This document shows, piece by piece, positions 20,831 to 29,733 of a stretch of 64,000 nucleotides of DNA. Source of the stretch: Massilia sp. H-1 (lineage in GTDB: Bacteria > Pseudomonadota > Gammaproteobacteria > Burkholderiales > Burkholderiaceae_D); NCBI GenBank assembly GCA_024703915.1, contig CP087969.1, forward strand, positions 806,001-870,000. Direction: 5' to 3'. How positions within the stretch are numbered: the stretch's first letter is position 1; every line of letters starts with the position of its first letter. A model generated the notes under the pieces. It worked only from the letters and a program-made list of their open reading frames with translations. It was not told the origin of the DNA and did not search any database. Position numbers and translations under genes: made by a program.

Positions 20831-21283
20831 TTGCTGCTCGCAACAGCCGCCGGGGCGCCGGGATCGTTGACCACGGTATTGAAGACGACGAGGTCGCTGC
20901 CGCTGCCTGACTCGACCTTCAGCTTGAACTGCCACCAGCCGGTCATGCTGAACTTGACGCCGTCGAGCAGGTAGCGGCCGTCGCCCAGCGCTTCGGTCAC
21001 ATGCGGCTTGGTGGGAAAGCCGTGGTGATGCTGGGGCATGCCGCCGGAAACGCCGATGCGCGCGTCGTTGACAGGCTGGCTTAGCGCTGGTCTTGACCGA
21101 CACTTCCCAGGCGTGCAGGCGGTTGATCGCGGGATTGCGCTCGAGCTGGCGCATGGAGACCAGGTAGCGGCCATCGGTGCTTGGCTTGCTCATGCGGACA
21201 TCGAGGTCGGCCGGTGGCGTGGCGCAGCCGCTGCTCATGACGGCGAACGAGGCGGCGGCGGCGAGATTGAACAGGCGATTCAT
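20827..21283 (-). CDS. YtkA/FixH-like periplasmic lipoprotein
   Basis: About 152 residues. The lipoprotein signal is AAAASFAVMSSGCATPP. The mature domain is a small Ig-like beta sandwich: HAWEVSVKTSAGQPVND, ARIGVSGGMPQHHHGFPTKP with a striking His triplet, GRYLLDGVKFSMTGWWQFKLKVE. This matches the YtkA/FixH-like fold, often linked with copper or cytochrome assembly. The His/Met-rich MPQHHHGF segment could bind a metal. One break at 21079 (GCTTAGC, Ala-Gly). It is translationally coupled to the di-haem peroxidase, suggesting that it delivers metal or stabilises that enzyme; this is inference. Confidence 0.75.
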
Positions 21284-21421
21284 GGCGTTTCCTTCAGTGA
21301 GGTGGGGATGAAACGAGTATCCCGCCACGCGCCTTTAAGCACTGAGGACAAGCTTGCCGACATTTCTGCCAACGGATCTATAATCGCGTATCCCTGCAGC
21401 GAATCACCCCCAAGAACTGGT

Positions 21422-22436
21422 ATGCATACTCCCCACCGCATCGTCATCGTCGCTTTCGCGCCCGCGCAGATGCTGGACATCACCGGCCCGCTCGACGTCT
21501 TTGGCGGCGCCAATGAATGCGTGTCGGCCACCGGCAAGCGATGCGCCGTATGAACTGGTCATCGCGGCGCCCGAGGCGGGGCCGCTGATGACAACGTCCG
21601 GCGTGTCCTTGAACGCGACGGTATCGCTGCGCGACCCGGGCCTGCAGGCCGACACCTTGCTCATTGCTGATGGGCGTGGGCGCGCGCATGGCGGCGCGCG
21701 ACGGCGAACTGATCGCGGCATTGCGGGCATTGTGCGACCGCGTGCCGCGCATCGCGTCCATCTGCACGGGCCTGTTTCCACTAGCGGCGACCGGCCTGCT
21801 CGATCACGAGCGCGCCACCACCCATTGGGCGCACTTTGACGAATTTACGGGCCAGTTCCCGCAGGTGGCGCTGGACGAGCATGCCCTCTTCATCACCAAT
21901 GCGAAATGCCACAGTTCAGCCGGAGTGACCGCTTAAGCATCGACTATTCGCTCTCGCTGGTGGAGGCCGACCACGGCCGCCGTCTGGCGCTGGAGGTGGC
22001 CCGCAATCTGGTGCTGTTCCTCAAGCGCCCCGGCGGCCAGGCCCAGTTCAGCGCCACCCTCGCGGCCGAGGCGGCGGCCGATGATCCCGACAAGTTCGGC
22101 GAACTGACGCGATGGATCACGCAAAATCTGAAAACCGATCTGACCGTCGAACTGCTGGCCGAACGGGTCGCCATGAGTCCCCGCAATTTTGCGCGCCGCT
22201 TTGCCGAGGCGATGAAGATCGCGCCCGGCAAATATGTGGAGAAGCTGCGCATCGACGCCGCGCGCAGCTGCCTGACCGACAGCGATCAATCCATCGCCCG
22301 CATCGCCGAACGCTGCGGCTTCGCATCGGCCGAAGCCATGCGCTTGTCCTTCAAGCGCCATCTCGATACCACGCCCGTGGATTTCCGCGCCCGCTTCCGC
22401 AGCGCTTACTCCGGCCAGCCCGGCCCTGCCCGCTAA
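21422..22436 (+). CDS. GlxA-type transcriptional regulator (DJ-1/PfpI + AraC)
   Basis: About 337 residues. The N-terminal DJ-1/PfpI-like domain (RIVIVAFAPAQMLDITGPLDVFGGAN, IASICTGLFPLAATGLLD, TTHW, then SSAGVTAGIDYSLSLVEADHG) acts as a degenerate amidotransferase-type sensor. The C-terminal AraC/XylS domain has two helix-turn-helices (LAERVAMSPRNFARRFAEAM and IARIAERCGFASAEAMRLSFKRH). The nucleophile position is Cys in SICTG. Breaks at about 21538, 21665 (disturbed GCCGGC) and 21931 (GCTTAAGC in SAGVTAG). The next gene downstream, on the same strand, is a stand-alone DJ-1/PfpI protein and a likely target or partner. Confidence 0.87.
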
Positions 22437-22521
22437 TCTGTCCGTAAATCATAGAAGGTTGTCGGTTTCGTCGCGTTCTGCGACACGACAATAAGCGCTG
22501 ATCCATCTATGAAAGCAGTCC

Positions 22522-23127
22522 ATGAAGACAGTCGCTATCTTGCTGTTCGATGAAGTCGAAGTCCTTGATTTTGCCGGTCCGTTCGAAGTATTCGGCGTGG
22601 CCGGTGGCGCGGACGGCTTGTACCGCGTGATCACGGTGGCAGAAAGCGCTCACCCTGTCCTGGCGCGCAACATGCTCAGTGTGATCCCCAGCTACGACTT
22701 CGCCTCCATGCCCCACGCCGATATCCTGGTCGTTCCTGGTGGCTATGGAACACGGCGCGAACGGCTGCGCCCCGAGATGCTCGCCTTCATCCGCGACAAG
22801 GCGGCAGCGGCCGAGCTGGTGCTGTCCGTCTGCAGCGGCGCCCTCTTGCTGGCCAAGGCAGGTTTGCTTGCCGGGCTGCATGCGACCACGCACCGCGGCG
22901 CGCTGGCCGAACTGGCCATCGACGAGCCCTATTGCGTCGTGCTGCCCAATGCGCGCGTGGTCGACAATGGCAAGGTCATTCTGTCGGCCGGGATTTCGAT
23001 GGGGATCGAGGCCAGTCTCCACATCGTCGCCAGGCAGCACGGCGCTGCCGTTGCCGACGCTACGGCGGCCTACATGGAATACGACTGGAACGTCCGCCAG
23101 GTTGCCGACCACCGGCTTGCCGTCTGA
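22522..23127 (+). CDS. DJ-1/PfpI family protein
   Basis: 201-residue intact cytoplasmic protein. DJ-1/PfpI core: VAILLFDEVEVLDFAGPFEVFG, DILVVPGGYGTRRE, the nucleophile elbow VLSVCSGALLLAKAGLLAG with the conserved Cys, then TTHRGALAEL and SAGISMGIEASLHIV. This arrangement is typical of isonitrile-hydratase-like and transcription-factor-derived PfpI proteins. There is no AraC domain. It lies 85 bases after the GlxA-type regulator on the same strand. The enzymatic activity is not predictable with confidence: hydratase, glyoxalase/deglycase or sensor are all possible. Confidence 0.85.
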   Translation: MKTVAILLFDEVEVLDFAGPFEVFGVAGGADGLYRVITVAESAHPVLARNMLSVIPSYDFASMPHADILVVPGGYGTRRERLRPEMLAFIRDKAAAAELVLSVCSGALLLAKAGLLAGLHATTHRGALAELAIDEPYCVVLPNARVVDNGKVILSAGISMGIEASLHIVARQHGAAVADATAAYMEYDWNVRQVADHRLAV

Positions 23128-23137
23128 CGGACAGCCC

Positions 23138-23668
23138 TTAGGGCATGGACGGTTCGATGGCGGCCTGCCGCAGCTTGCCGGTGCGCGGAATGGCGCCCAT
23201 GTCGCGGGCCAGGCAGCCCAGGAAGTAGCCGCTGAACACGCCGAACAAGGCGCATGCGGTCGCCGCGAACACCGCGTTGTCGGCCGCCTGCGGCTGGATC
23301 GCCAGTGCGACGGCCAGCGCATACTTGGCGAAAAAGATGACCATCATCATCACCATCGGTGCCCAGCTGCCTTGCACGCGGACCATGCCTAAGCAGTGGC
23401 ACCGGCCGACACGCGCGCCCTGCCGAAGCGCCAGATCAGCAGCGTCATTGCGGCGGCGCGCATGGCTCCAGGCGGCGAGCGGCAACACGGCGGCGCCGAA
23501 TTTGGCCAGCACGCCCTGCAGCGACAGCGCCAGCATCAGCAAGGGGATGATGTACAGTTTGCGCACGCCCACCTCGCGGTCGCGCGCGGCGATCACGCCA
23601 CGATACACGAGCAGCGCGAGGATCGCCCAGACATAGACAGGGGTGTGGGTGAGGATATTGATCAGCAT
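23138..23668 (-). CDS. Small inner-membrane protein (DUF6622-like)
   Basis: About 177 residues with four predicted transmembrane helices: YVWAILALLVYRGVIAA, LYIIPLLMLALSL, MVMMMVIFFAKYALAVALA and AATACALFGVFSGYFLGCLA. The conserved-looking basic segment ARDREVGVRKL lies after helix 1. It resembles the DUF6622 family of unknown function. Breaks around 23460 and at 23387 (GCCTAAGC). It converges with the DJ-1 gene, its stop being 10 bases from that stop. No operon partner is evident. Confidence 0.6.
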   Translation of the reverse strand: MLINILTHTPVYVWAILALLVYRGVIAARDREVGVRKLYIIPLLMLALSLQGVLAKFGAAVLPLAAWSHARRRNDAADLALRQGARVGRCHCLGMVRVQGSWAPMVMMMVIFFAKYALAVALAIQPQAADNAVFAATACALFGVFSGYFLGCLARDMGAIPRTGKLRQAAIEPSMP

Positions 23669-23849
23669 GGTCGGCTCCGCAAAAGGGTCACGCAAGAAGG
23701 GTCAGGTGCCGCCACTGTGGGGCAAACCAGGCCGCCGATCGCTGGTTTGCGACGAACCGACATAGAACGGCGCGAATTGCCGTCCGTGGGCGCGAGTTGC
23801 GGGGCTATACTTCAAGCAAGTCCGACACAGGGAATCCAGGGTGAGACCG

Positions 23850-24602
23850 ATGGCACGGTGGATGGAGAAAGTTCTGCTCGCAAGCAGCCTGATGCTGCCC
23901 TGCACGGGCGCGCACGCCCTGTCCCAGGAAGAAGTGCTGGTAAGCGCCGCCAAACTGTACCAGGAACGCATCACGGAACTGGCGCGAGCTAAGCATGCTG
24001 GACCGCGATCCAGCCTTCCTCGCGCGGGCCGGGCGCATCATGCAACGCCTGGGCGAACAAGCCCGGCGCGACGATCCCGCCGCGCTTAAGCATGGTCGTG
24101 GGAAATCCACGCCAGCAATGACGCCGACGACAATGCGTCCTGCATGGCTAATGGCAAGATCCTGCTCAGCCAGGCCTATGTGGAGCGGCTGGGCTTGACG
24201 GATGCCGAGCTGGCGATGGTGATCAGTCACGAGATGCAGCACGCCATCTTGCTGCATAACCTCAAAGAATACGAAGAAGCGATCCGGCTCGAACCGGGCT
24301 GGCTCGCACGGCCGTTTTCCGAGCTGGAAGATGCGGTCGACAATGACACCCGCCTGATGAGCAAACTGTCCGACCTGAACTGGGACCAGGAAGTCGAGGC
24401 CGACCGCGCCGGCCTGGCGATGGCCTGGCGTGTTAGGCTGGCGCGCCGTCGAACTGGCGGGCTACTTCAGGAAACTGGAGCAGGCCACCACCATGAGCAA
24501 CCGGGGAAGCCCGACCCACCCTGCCCCCTCCTGCGCTGGCGCAGCGCCCGCACCCAGGCCGACGTGCTCGACAAGCGCCGGGCGGCCTTGCCGCCAACTT
24601 AG
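23850..24602 (+). CDS. M48 family zinc metallopeptidase
   Basis: About 250 residues with a signal peptide (VLLASSLMLPCTGAHA). It has a compact M48 peptidase domain: SWEIHASNDADDNASCMANGKILLS, the zinc helix MVISHEMQHAILLH (HExxH) and the third-ligand region WDQEVEADRAGLAMA. The C-terminal RWRSARTQADVLDKRR follows a THPAP motif like the BepA/YfgC-type periplasmic proteases, which check outer-membrane protein assembly. Breaks: 23988 (GCTAAGC), 24084 (GCTTAAGC), 24431 (GTTAGGC) and a C-run near 24525. There is no TPR domain, unlike BepA, so it is a short version. The stop overlaps the convergent next gene. Confidence 0.8.
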
Positions 24603-25068
24603 GCGCGCTGCCAGTGCATGATCCAGTTTTCCGTCCAGGTGCGGCTTAGGCATCGCGCGAGACGGCCTGATACCAGCGGCATGAATCGGGCGTGATCTGG
24701 TCCCATACGCCGCGGACGATGAGCGGTGTTTCGCCATCGGTCTCATCGGCATCCCAGGTACCGACGCCGTCCGTGAAACTGCCCCAGGTGGGCGATGGAT
24801 TGAGGACGCCGTTCTTGCTGTTGACCCAGTGATCGGCCCACAATTTGCGCTCGACATCGAGCAGGCGCAGGCCCATGCCGCTGAAGTTGCGCGACGGGAT
24901 GCGCAGTTCTTCGACGCTGGCGACGCCGCCGAGGATGCCTTGCACGGTGGCCTCGCCATCGAACAGATCCCATTTCCCGTCTTTCAATTGCTGGTGTTTG
25001 ATTTTCCAGCTGCCCGAGAGAAAATCGAAGTCGCCTGCTTGGCCGCTTGCTGCGGGGGTGATTGCCAT
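24599..25068 (-). CDS. DUF1579-like cytoplasmic protein
   Basis: About 156 residues without signal peptide, starting MAITPAASGQAGDFDFLSG. The opening DFDFLSGSWKIKHQQLKDGKWDLFDGE, then LRIPSRNFSGMGLRLLDVERKLWADHWVN and GTWDADETDGETPLIVRGVWDQITPDSCRWYQAVSRD, is the pattern of DUF1579-like beta-barrel proteins of unknown function. The tail RTWTENWIMHW follows the break at 24644 (GCTTAGGC, Ala-Gly). Apart from that the frame is clean. It overlaps the M48 stop on the opposite strand by a few bases. Confidence 0.72.
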
Positions 25069-25181
25069 GTGAGTCCTTTCATGTGAAAGGCACCAGACTA
25101 GGGGGAATCAGGTCTTTTTGGCCCTAATAGGGGCGGCCGGTGTTAAATTACCGGGTTGCACCACTACTTTGGAGAGGCACC

Positions 25182-25634
25182 ATGCTGGTTGAAACACAGG
25201 TCACCATCAACGCAAGCAAACCGGCGATCTGGGCTGCCATCACGGACATGGAAAACGCCGCCAGCTTCATGAGCGGGATCGACAAGATCGAGATTCTCGA
25301 GAAACCGGCCAGCGGGCTGGTTGGCTTGAAGTGGCGCGAAACGCGCATGTTGTTCAGGCAAGCTTACACCACGGCGGACAAGTGGATCACCGAGGCGGCC
25401 GACAACGATTTCTACAACACCCGCGCGGAGAGCGACGGCTTCATCTTCCTGTCGACCCTGCGCATGTCGGACAGCGGCGGCGCAATCACACTGACCAGTA
25501 TCCACGACTCCCAGCCGCAAAGCCTGGGCGCGAAAATCATGTCGATTCCGATGTCGCTGTTCTTCAAAGGCGTGGCGCGCAAGGCGCTGATGCAAGACCT
25601 GAACGATATCAAGGCGTCGGTCGAACAGGCCTGA
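25182..25634 (+). CDS. SRPBCC (START-like) family protein
   Basis: 150 residues, intact, with a good ribosome binding site (GGAGAG). It is a polyketide-cyclase/START-like helix-grip protein: VETQVTINASKPAIWAAITDMENAASFM, then IDKIEILEKP, GLKWRETRMLF and a long C-terminal helix (FFKGVARKALMQDLNDIKASVEQA). Members bind hydrophobic ligands; many bacterial copies have no assigned role. No signal peptide is present. It is flanked by convergent single genes, so the neighbourhood gives no functional hint. Confidence 0.8.
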   Translation: MLVETQVTINASKPAIWAAITDMENAASFMSGIDKIEILEKPASGLVGLKWRETRMLFRQAYTTADKWITEAADNDFYNTRAESDGFIFLSTLRMSDSGGAITLTSIHDSQPQSLGAKIMSIPMSLFFKGVARKALMQDLNDIKASVEQA

Positions 25635-25638
25635 GCAA

Positions 25639-26100
25639 TCAGGCCGCGACTGCGCCCTTTTGCATGAACACGGACAGCGGGTCGTCCGGATAATCGCCAA
25701 ACGGTCCGCAATACTGGTAACCAAGCCGCTCATACAGCATGAGCGCCTCGGTCAGCGTTGGACCAGTTTCCAGCATGAAGGTGCTGCAGCCCTGCTCCCG
25801 GGCTTTTGCTTCCAGCGTTTCGATCAGCTGGCGCGCCAGCCCCTGCCCGCGCGCGGACGGCCGAACATACATCCGCTTGACCTCGCCATAAGCAGGTTTG
25901 ACGACGATCGCGCCGCAGCCTACCGCCACTTGCCGCTGCTGTCGCGCACGACGGCAAACAGGACGCCCGGGTCGAGCAGCGAGGCGATGTCCATCGCGTA
26001 CACGTTCTCGGGCGGATAGAGCGAATACAAGTGCGCATCGAGTTCGCCAATCAGCGCATGCACCTCGGGTTGATCGGGGGTTTCTGAAGGTAATCGGCAC
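25639..26100 (-). CDS. GNAT family N-acetyltransferase
   Basis: About 153 residues. It has the GNAT acetyl-CoA binding motif A as VKRMYVRPSARGQGLARQLIETLE (RGQGLA, the Q/R-x-x-G-x-G/A form) and the C-terminal motif LMLYERLGYQYCGPFGDY. The upstream part (YSLYPPENVYAMDIASLL) is typical of this subgroup. The start is taken as the GTG at 26100 (VPITF...) because it has GGAAA upstream; two one-base indels at about 26080 and 25925 must be corrected. It transfers an acetyl group to an unknown amine substrate. It has the usual family size. Confidence 0.8.
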   Translation of the reverse strand: MPITFRNPRSTRGACADWRTRCALVFALSARERVRDGHRLAARPGRPVCRRARQQRQVAVGCGAIVVKPAYGEVKRMYVRPSARGQGLARQLIETLEAKAREQGCSTFMLETGPTLTEALMLYERLGYQYCGPFGDYPDDPLSVFMQKGAVAA

Positions 26101-26164
26101 AGATGTTTCCGGAATATTGGGGAATTGATGAGTTTATCATTCCCCGGCCTGACCGGCTTCCCGG

Positions 26165-26642
26165 CTACCCTCTGCGCGCCTTCTCGATGGTGGCGATATC
26201 GATTTTCCGCATGTCCATCATTGCGGTGAAGGCACGGCTCGCCGCCGCGCGATCGGGATCGGTGATCGCTTCGACCAGCACGCGCGGCGTGATCTGCCAC
26301 GACAAGCCCCAGCGGTCCTTGCACCAGCCACAGGCGCTTTCCTGGCCGCCGTTGCTGACGATGGCGTTCCACAGGCGGTCGGTTTCGGCCTGGTCTTCGG
26401 TGGCGATCTGGAACGAGAATGCTTCGCTGTGCTTGAATTGCGGGCCACCGTTCAAGCCGAGGCAGGGAATGCTTGCGACCGTGAATTCAACCGTCAGCAC
26501 GTTGCCTTGTTTGCCATCAGGATAGTCGCCCGGCGCGATGCACGGCGCTGACGAAACTGTCGGGGAAGGTTTCTGCATAAAAATTTGCCGCGTCGACAGC
26601 GTCGCCGTCGTACCACAGGCAGATTGTGTTCTTGCTGGCCAT
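26165..26642 (-). CDS. VOC/PhnB-like domain protein
   Basis: 159 residues, preceded by a perfect ribosome binding site (AAAGGAGGTG). It is a vicinal-oxygen-chelate family protein of the 3-demethylubiquinone-methyltransferase-like (PhnB) subgroup: NTICLWYDGDAVDAANFYAETFPDS, GDYPDGKQGNVLTVEFTVASIPCLGLNGGPQFKHSEAFSF, ESACGWCKDRWGLSWQITPRVL and a C-terminal helix containing MMDMRKIDIA. No methyltransferase site is present; these proteins are often mis-annotated. One indel near 26545 separates the N-terminal part. Function unknown, probably cytoplasmic. Confidence 0.82.
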
Positions 26643-26681
26643 GTCGCACCTCCTTTAGCGTTGAGGGGAGACGCCAGTGTC

Positions 26682-28527
26682 TCATAACTTGCGAGACGCA
26701 GGCGCCAGCTGGCGCGCTTCATGGCGACGGCGGGGGCGCCACTGCAGGGGGGCGCGACCGGCGCTGGCGTCACCGGAGTCAGCGTGACAGTGGTCTCGTC
26801 GTAATTGGCGGTGTCGCTTGCGCGGATGGTGACGCTCCCCGCCGTCGGGCCCGGCGTGAGCACGCCATGGCTGTGATCGTGCAGCCCAGTTCCGGGGCGC
26901 GCACGGTGAATACCGGCGTGGCCGTCTGGCCTTCGGCATCGACTTCGATGGTGGACGTGGTCGGCGCGGCGGCCGTGCCCCCGGCCGGCGCCGGTGTTGC
27001 AACAGGAATGGACGTCGGCGTGGCGCGGCAGCAGCGCGGAATACCGTCGGCCCCGCATAATCCTCGACCACCGGCTGGTTGATGGCGCCCGAATTGGCGC
27101 TGGTGACCGCCTTGAGCCGGTTGCTCTGGTCTTCGATGGCGCGCCGGTGCGTGGTGGTGGTAATGACGGCGGCGTCGTAGGTCCGGCTCGGGTAACTGAG
27201 ATTGCGGAAATCCTGGGTGGCCGTCAGCGCCTGCGGCAGTGGCCGCGGGCGTGGGATGAGAGGCGTTGACGACAAACGGACGCGCATCGATGGTGTTGCC
27301 CCAGGTGACGTTGTCGGGGCCGGTCATCATGCCGGCCGCGTCCAGGTCCCAGCCGCCGCTGGCGTCGTTGGGCGAGTTGACGGTGATGTTCAGGGTGCCC
27401 AGCGTGCCGGTGATGGCCAGCGTGGTGCCGCTTGCGGCGGCGAATCGCTCGTTGACGTGCGAGCGCTCGAGCGCGCTCTGCCCGCCCCCTGGCGAAGCGA
27501 AGGTGTGCGTGAACTCGCCGCCGTAAAAACCGGACACGTTGGCCAGGGTTGCCGAGGTGCTGGCAATGCCGGTCGGTTTGGCCGCGAAGTTGAACGGCGC
27601 CGTCATGGTGGTGGTTTGGGTGGAACCGTCGTCGGCGGTGATGGTCTGACTGGCAGTGACGTGGGCGCTGCCGCCGGTCTGCGTTGCAGCAGCAGGTGAT
27701 CGCGCCGGTGGCGCTGTCGACGCTGGTGCCGCCAACAATGGTCGCGGCGTCACCGGCGAGCGAGAACGTAACGCTTGGCCGCGGCCCATTGGCGTCTTGC
27801 TGGCCGTGAATGCCAGTCCGGCGGCCGGGGGAACGCTCACCCGCTCGTGATTGACGGCGACGGTGGCCAGCGCAACCGGCGCTGCCGTCGTGCGGAACAG
27901 GCCTGGCGCCATGCGGCACTGCCGTGGCGGCATCGGCTACCCCGTCGGCCACGCTGACGGCATGCCGCTCGGCTGCCTCGTTGGGCGCGCTGATGCGCAG
28001 TGCGCCGGACGGCGTCGGCACACCGGAAGGATGCGCCGCCGCATGAGTGAGTTCGTGGGTGAGCAAATGCTGGCCCTGCGCGGAGCCCGGCTCGAAGCGG
28101 CCCGGCGCGAACACGATTTGGCGGCCGACCGTGTACGCATTGGCGGCAACCGCCTGGGCCGAGGCACCGGCGCGGGCATCGGTGTGGATGCGGACATCGG
28201 CGAAATTGTGGCCAAGGCGCTCCTCGGCATCGCGCCGCACGGCCGCCGCCAGTGGCTGGCCTTGCCCGCGCAGAACATCGTGCACCAGTGGCGGTGCAAT
28301 GGCTTAGGCCCTGCGCCTGCGGCATGGCGGTACAACTTGTTGTCGTGGAAGTTGGCGCCCGTGTCCGCGAGGACATGCGCCTTGGTGCGCGCGGGAATTT
28401 GGGTGAGGTCGGCGCCTGCCGTCGTGCTCAAGGGAGGGGGGCCGCAGTGCATGGGCGGCGCTGCGGCAGTAGACTTGGCCGCGGTTGCTGGCGGCGTCAC
28501 CGTGGGTTGCTGAGCGTAAGTCCGCAT
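26682..28527 (-). CDS. DUF4157 (eCIS-core) protein with beta-rich C-terminal region
   Basis: About 610 residues. The N-terminal segment is Ala/Thr-rich. The DUF4157 domain follows at about residues 85-160: RRDAEERLGHNFADVRIHTDARAG, AVAANAYTVGRQIVFAPGRFEPG and the zinc-protease-like LLTHELTHA. DUF4157 is the eCIS-core domain found in proteins loaded into extracellular contractile injection systems and in secreted toxins. The rest is Ig/cadherin-like (PSVTFSLAGDAATIVGG, GTLGTLNITVNSPND, GWDLDAAGMMTGP, RTYDAAVITTTTHRRAI, VTIRASDTANYDETTVTLT). Breaks at 28302 (GCTTAGGC) and about 27905, 27690, 27230, 27035 and 26860. No contractile-tail genes are in the window. It could be an effector or a surface protein. 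Confidence 0.65.
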
Positions 28528-28701
28528 CGCTAACTCCCTTGTCTGATCGTTAGTCAGCGTCACGCCGACCAAGAAAATGGCCGTACTTTGCTAGTTCGCA
28601 AGTCAATACGAAGCGCTTTACGATATAGGATTTTTTTCCAAATGACCAGCAATTCCGGGGCAACAAGCCAACAGGAAATAAATATTCTTTAAGTACAATT
28701 G

Positions 28702-28862
28702 GTGAGTAGCGTATTGACCGCCTCCGCCATCCTGGTACTGGCCAGCTCCTGCGCCGTCGCCCAGACGCCAAGCTCGATGATTCGCGCGAAGATGACTTTG
28801 CAGACTGCGCACAAAAGCGCTTCCTGAAAGACGACGAGATCGCGATCAAGGCGGAAAAGTAA
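28702..28862 (+). CDS. Small exported peptide, putative
   Basis: About 53 residues from a GTG start: a signal-peptide-like segment (VLTASAILVLASSCAVAQTP) followed, after a one-base slip near 28768, by the acidic and charged tail KLDDSREDDFADCAQKRF and DDEIAIKAEK with TAA. The third-position G/C bias supports this frame on both sides of the slip. There is no good ribosome binding site. It runs against the minus-strand genes around it. Family not recognised. Confidence 0.4.
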
Positions 28863-28863
28863 G

Positions 28864-29100
28864 CTAGGAACGCAGCTCGTCCAGAATGACGGACGCGGCG
28901 CGCTCCGCTTCCGCCTCGGCGGCGTGTTGGTCGTGCAGATGCAGCTCTGCCGACACGCGCCGCTTGGGAACGACGTAGTTCATGTGCATCGGGTTGTGCG
29001 ACGGCGCGGAGATCGACACATACGCGCCCCACTGCTCGCTCCCCTCCAGCATTTCGCCCGTGAACTCGATCACGTAGTGATCAATTTCTTTGGTTGGCAT
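28864..29100 (-). CDS. Hypothetical small protein
   Basis: 78 residues, intact: MPTKEIDHYVIEFTGEMLEGSEQWGAYVSI at the start, then NPMHMNYVVPKRRVSAELHLHD and an acidic Ala/Glu-rich C-terminal helix. The start at 29100 has GGAGA at 7-base spacing. It follows the 175-residue unknown gene by 26 bases on the same strand, so the two are probably co-transcribed. No recognised family, signal or membrane segment. Confidence 0.6.
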   Translation of the reverse strand: MPTKEIDHYVIEFTGEMLEGSEQWGAYVSISAPSHNPMHMNYVVPKRRVSAELHLHDQHAAEAEAERAASVILDELRS

Positions 29101-29126
29101 AGTCATTCTCCAGGTGAAAACGACGC

Positions 29127-29654
29127 TTATTTCTCCCAGGGTAGCGTGATATTCGCGCTGCCGCCGCACAGCAGATTGGGATTGATGACGTGCTCCATTT
29201 CGGCAAACGTGGGACCGTGCTGGAGCATCAGTCCGAGCTCCGATGGCTTGACGCCGCCTAGTTCGATGGCCGCCAGATCGGCAAACCAGCCTTTGAACTC
29301 TTCGTGGAACTGCCCGGCTTCGTCTTCCATGTCCTTCAATTCGGACGGATTAAGCAGGTAGTTGGCGAATTCGTTTTTTTCAATCACCTGGCGCCATTGT
29401 GCCAGGAGCGGCGCGGCGGCCTCGCCCAGCATCCGGATCATTGCAGGAGTGCGCCGGTCGATGTTGGCGAGCGCCTGGGCCCACGACGTGACCGCGAGCG
29501 GAATATCGTGATACAGGCGAATGTCGTCCGCGGTGAACAAGGTCAGCCACAGTGGCGGGATCGCATACTTTGCCTCCAGGATCACGTTCAGCTCAACGTC
29601 GTCAGTCTCGAAAAAATTCTGATTCAGCCCCAGCAAATAGGTGCGGTTTGCCAT
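29127..29654 (-). CDS. Hypothetical protein
   Basis: 175 residues, intact. It begins MANRTYLLGLNQNFFETDDVELNVILEAKYAIPPLWLTLF, followed by DIPLAVTSWAQALANIDRR, a long helical middle, EEFKGWFADLAAIELGGVKPSELGLML and LCGGSANITLPWEK. It resembles small single-domain proteins often found near contact-dependent toxins (the immunity-like layout of an acidic, helical cytoplasmic protein), but I cannot assign a family. It is co-directional with the 78-residue protein downstream. Confidence 0.6.
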   Translation of the reverse strand: MANRTYLLGLNQNFFETDDVELNVILEAKYAIPPLWLTLFTADDIRLYHDIPLAVTSWAQALANIDRRTPAMIRMLGEAAAPLLAQWRQVIEKNEFANYLLNPSELKDMEDEAGQFHEEFKGWFADLAAIELGGVKPSELGLMLQHGPTFAEMEHVINPNLLCGGSANITLPWEK

Positions 29655-29733
29655 GTTGCACTTTCTTAAATGTTATTAAAAGTTCACTGGCATGAATCAT
29701 GGCGGAGAAGACTGCCCCGGTCAAGCGTGCGCC

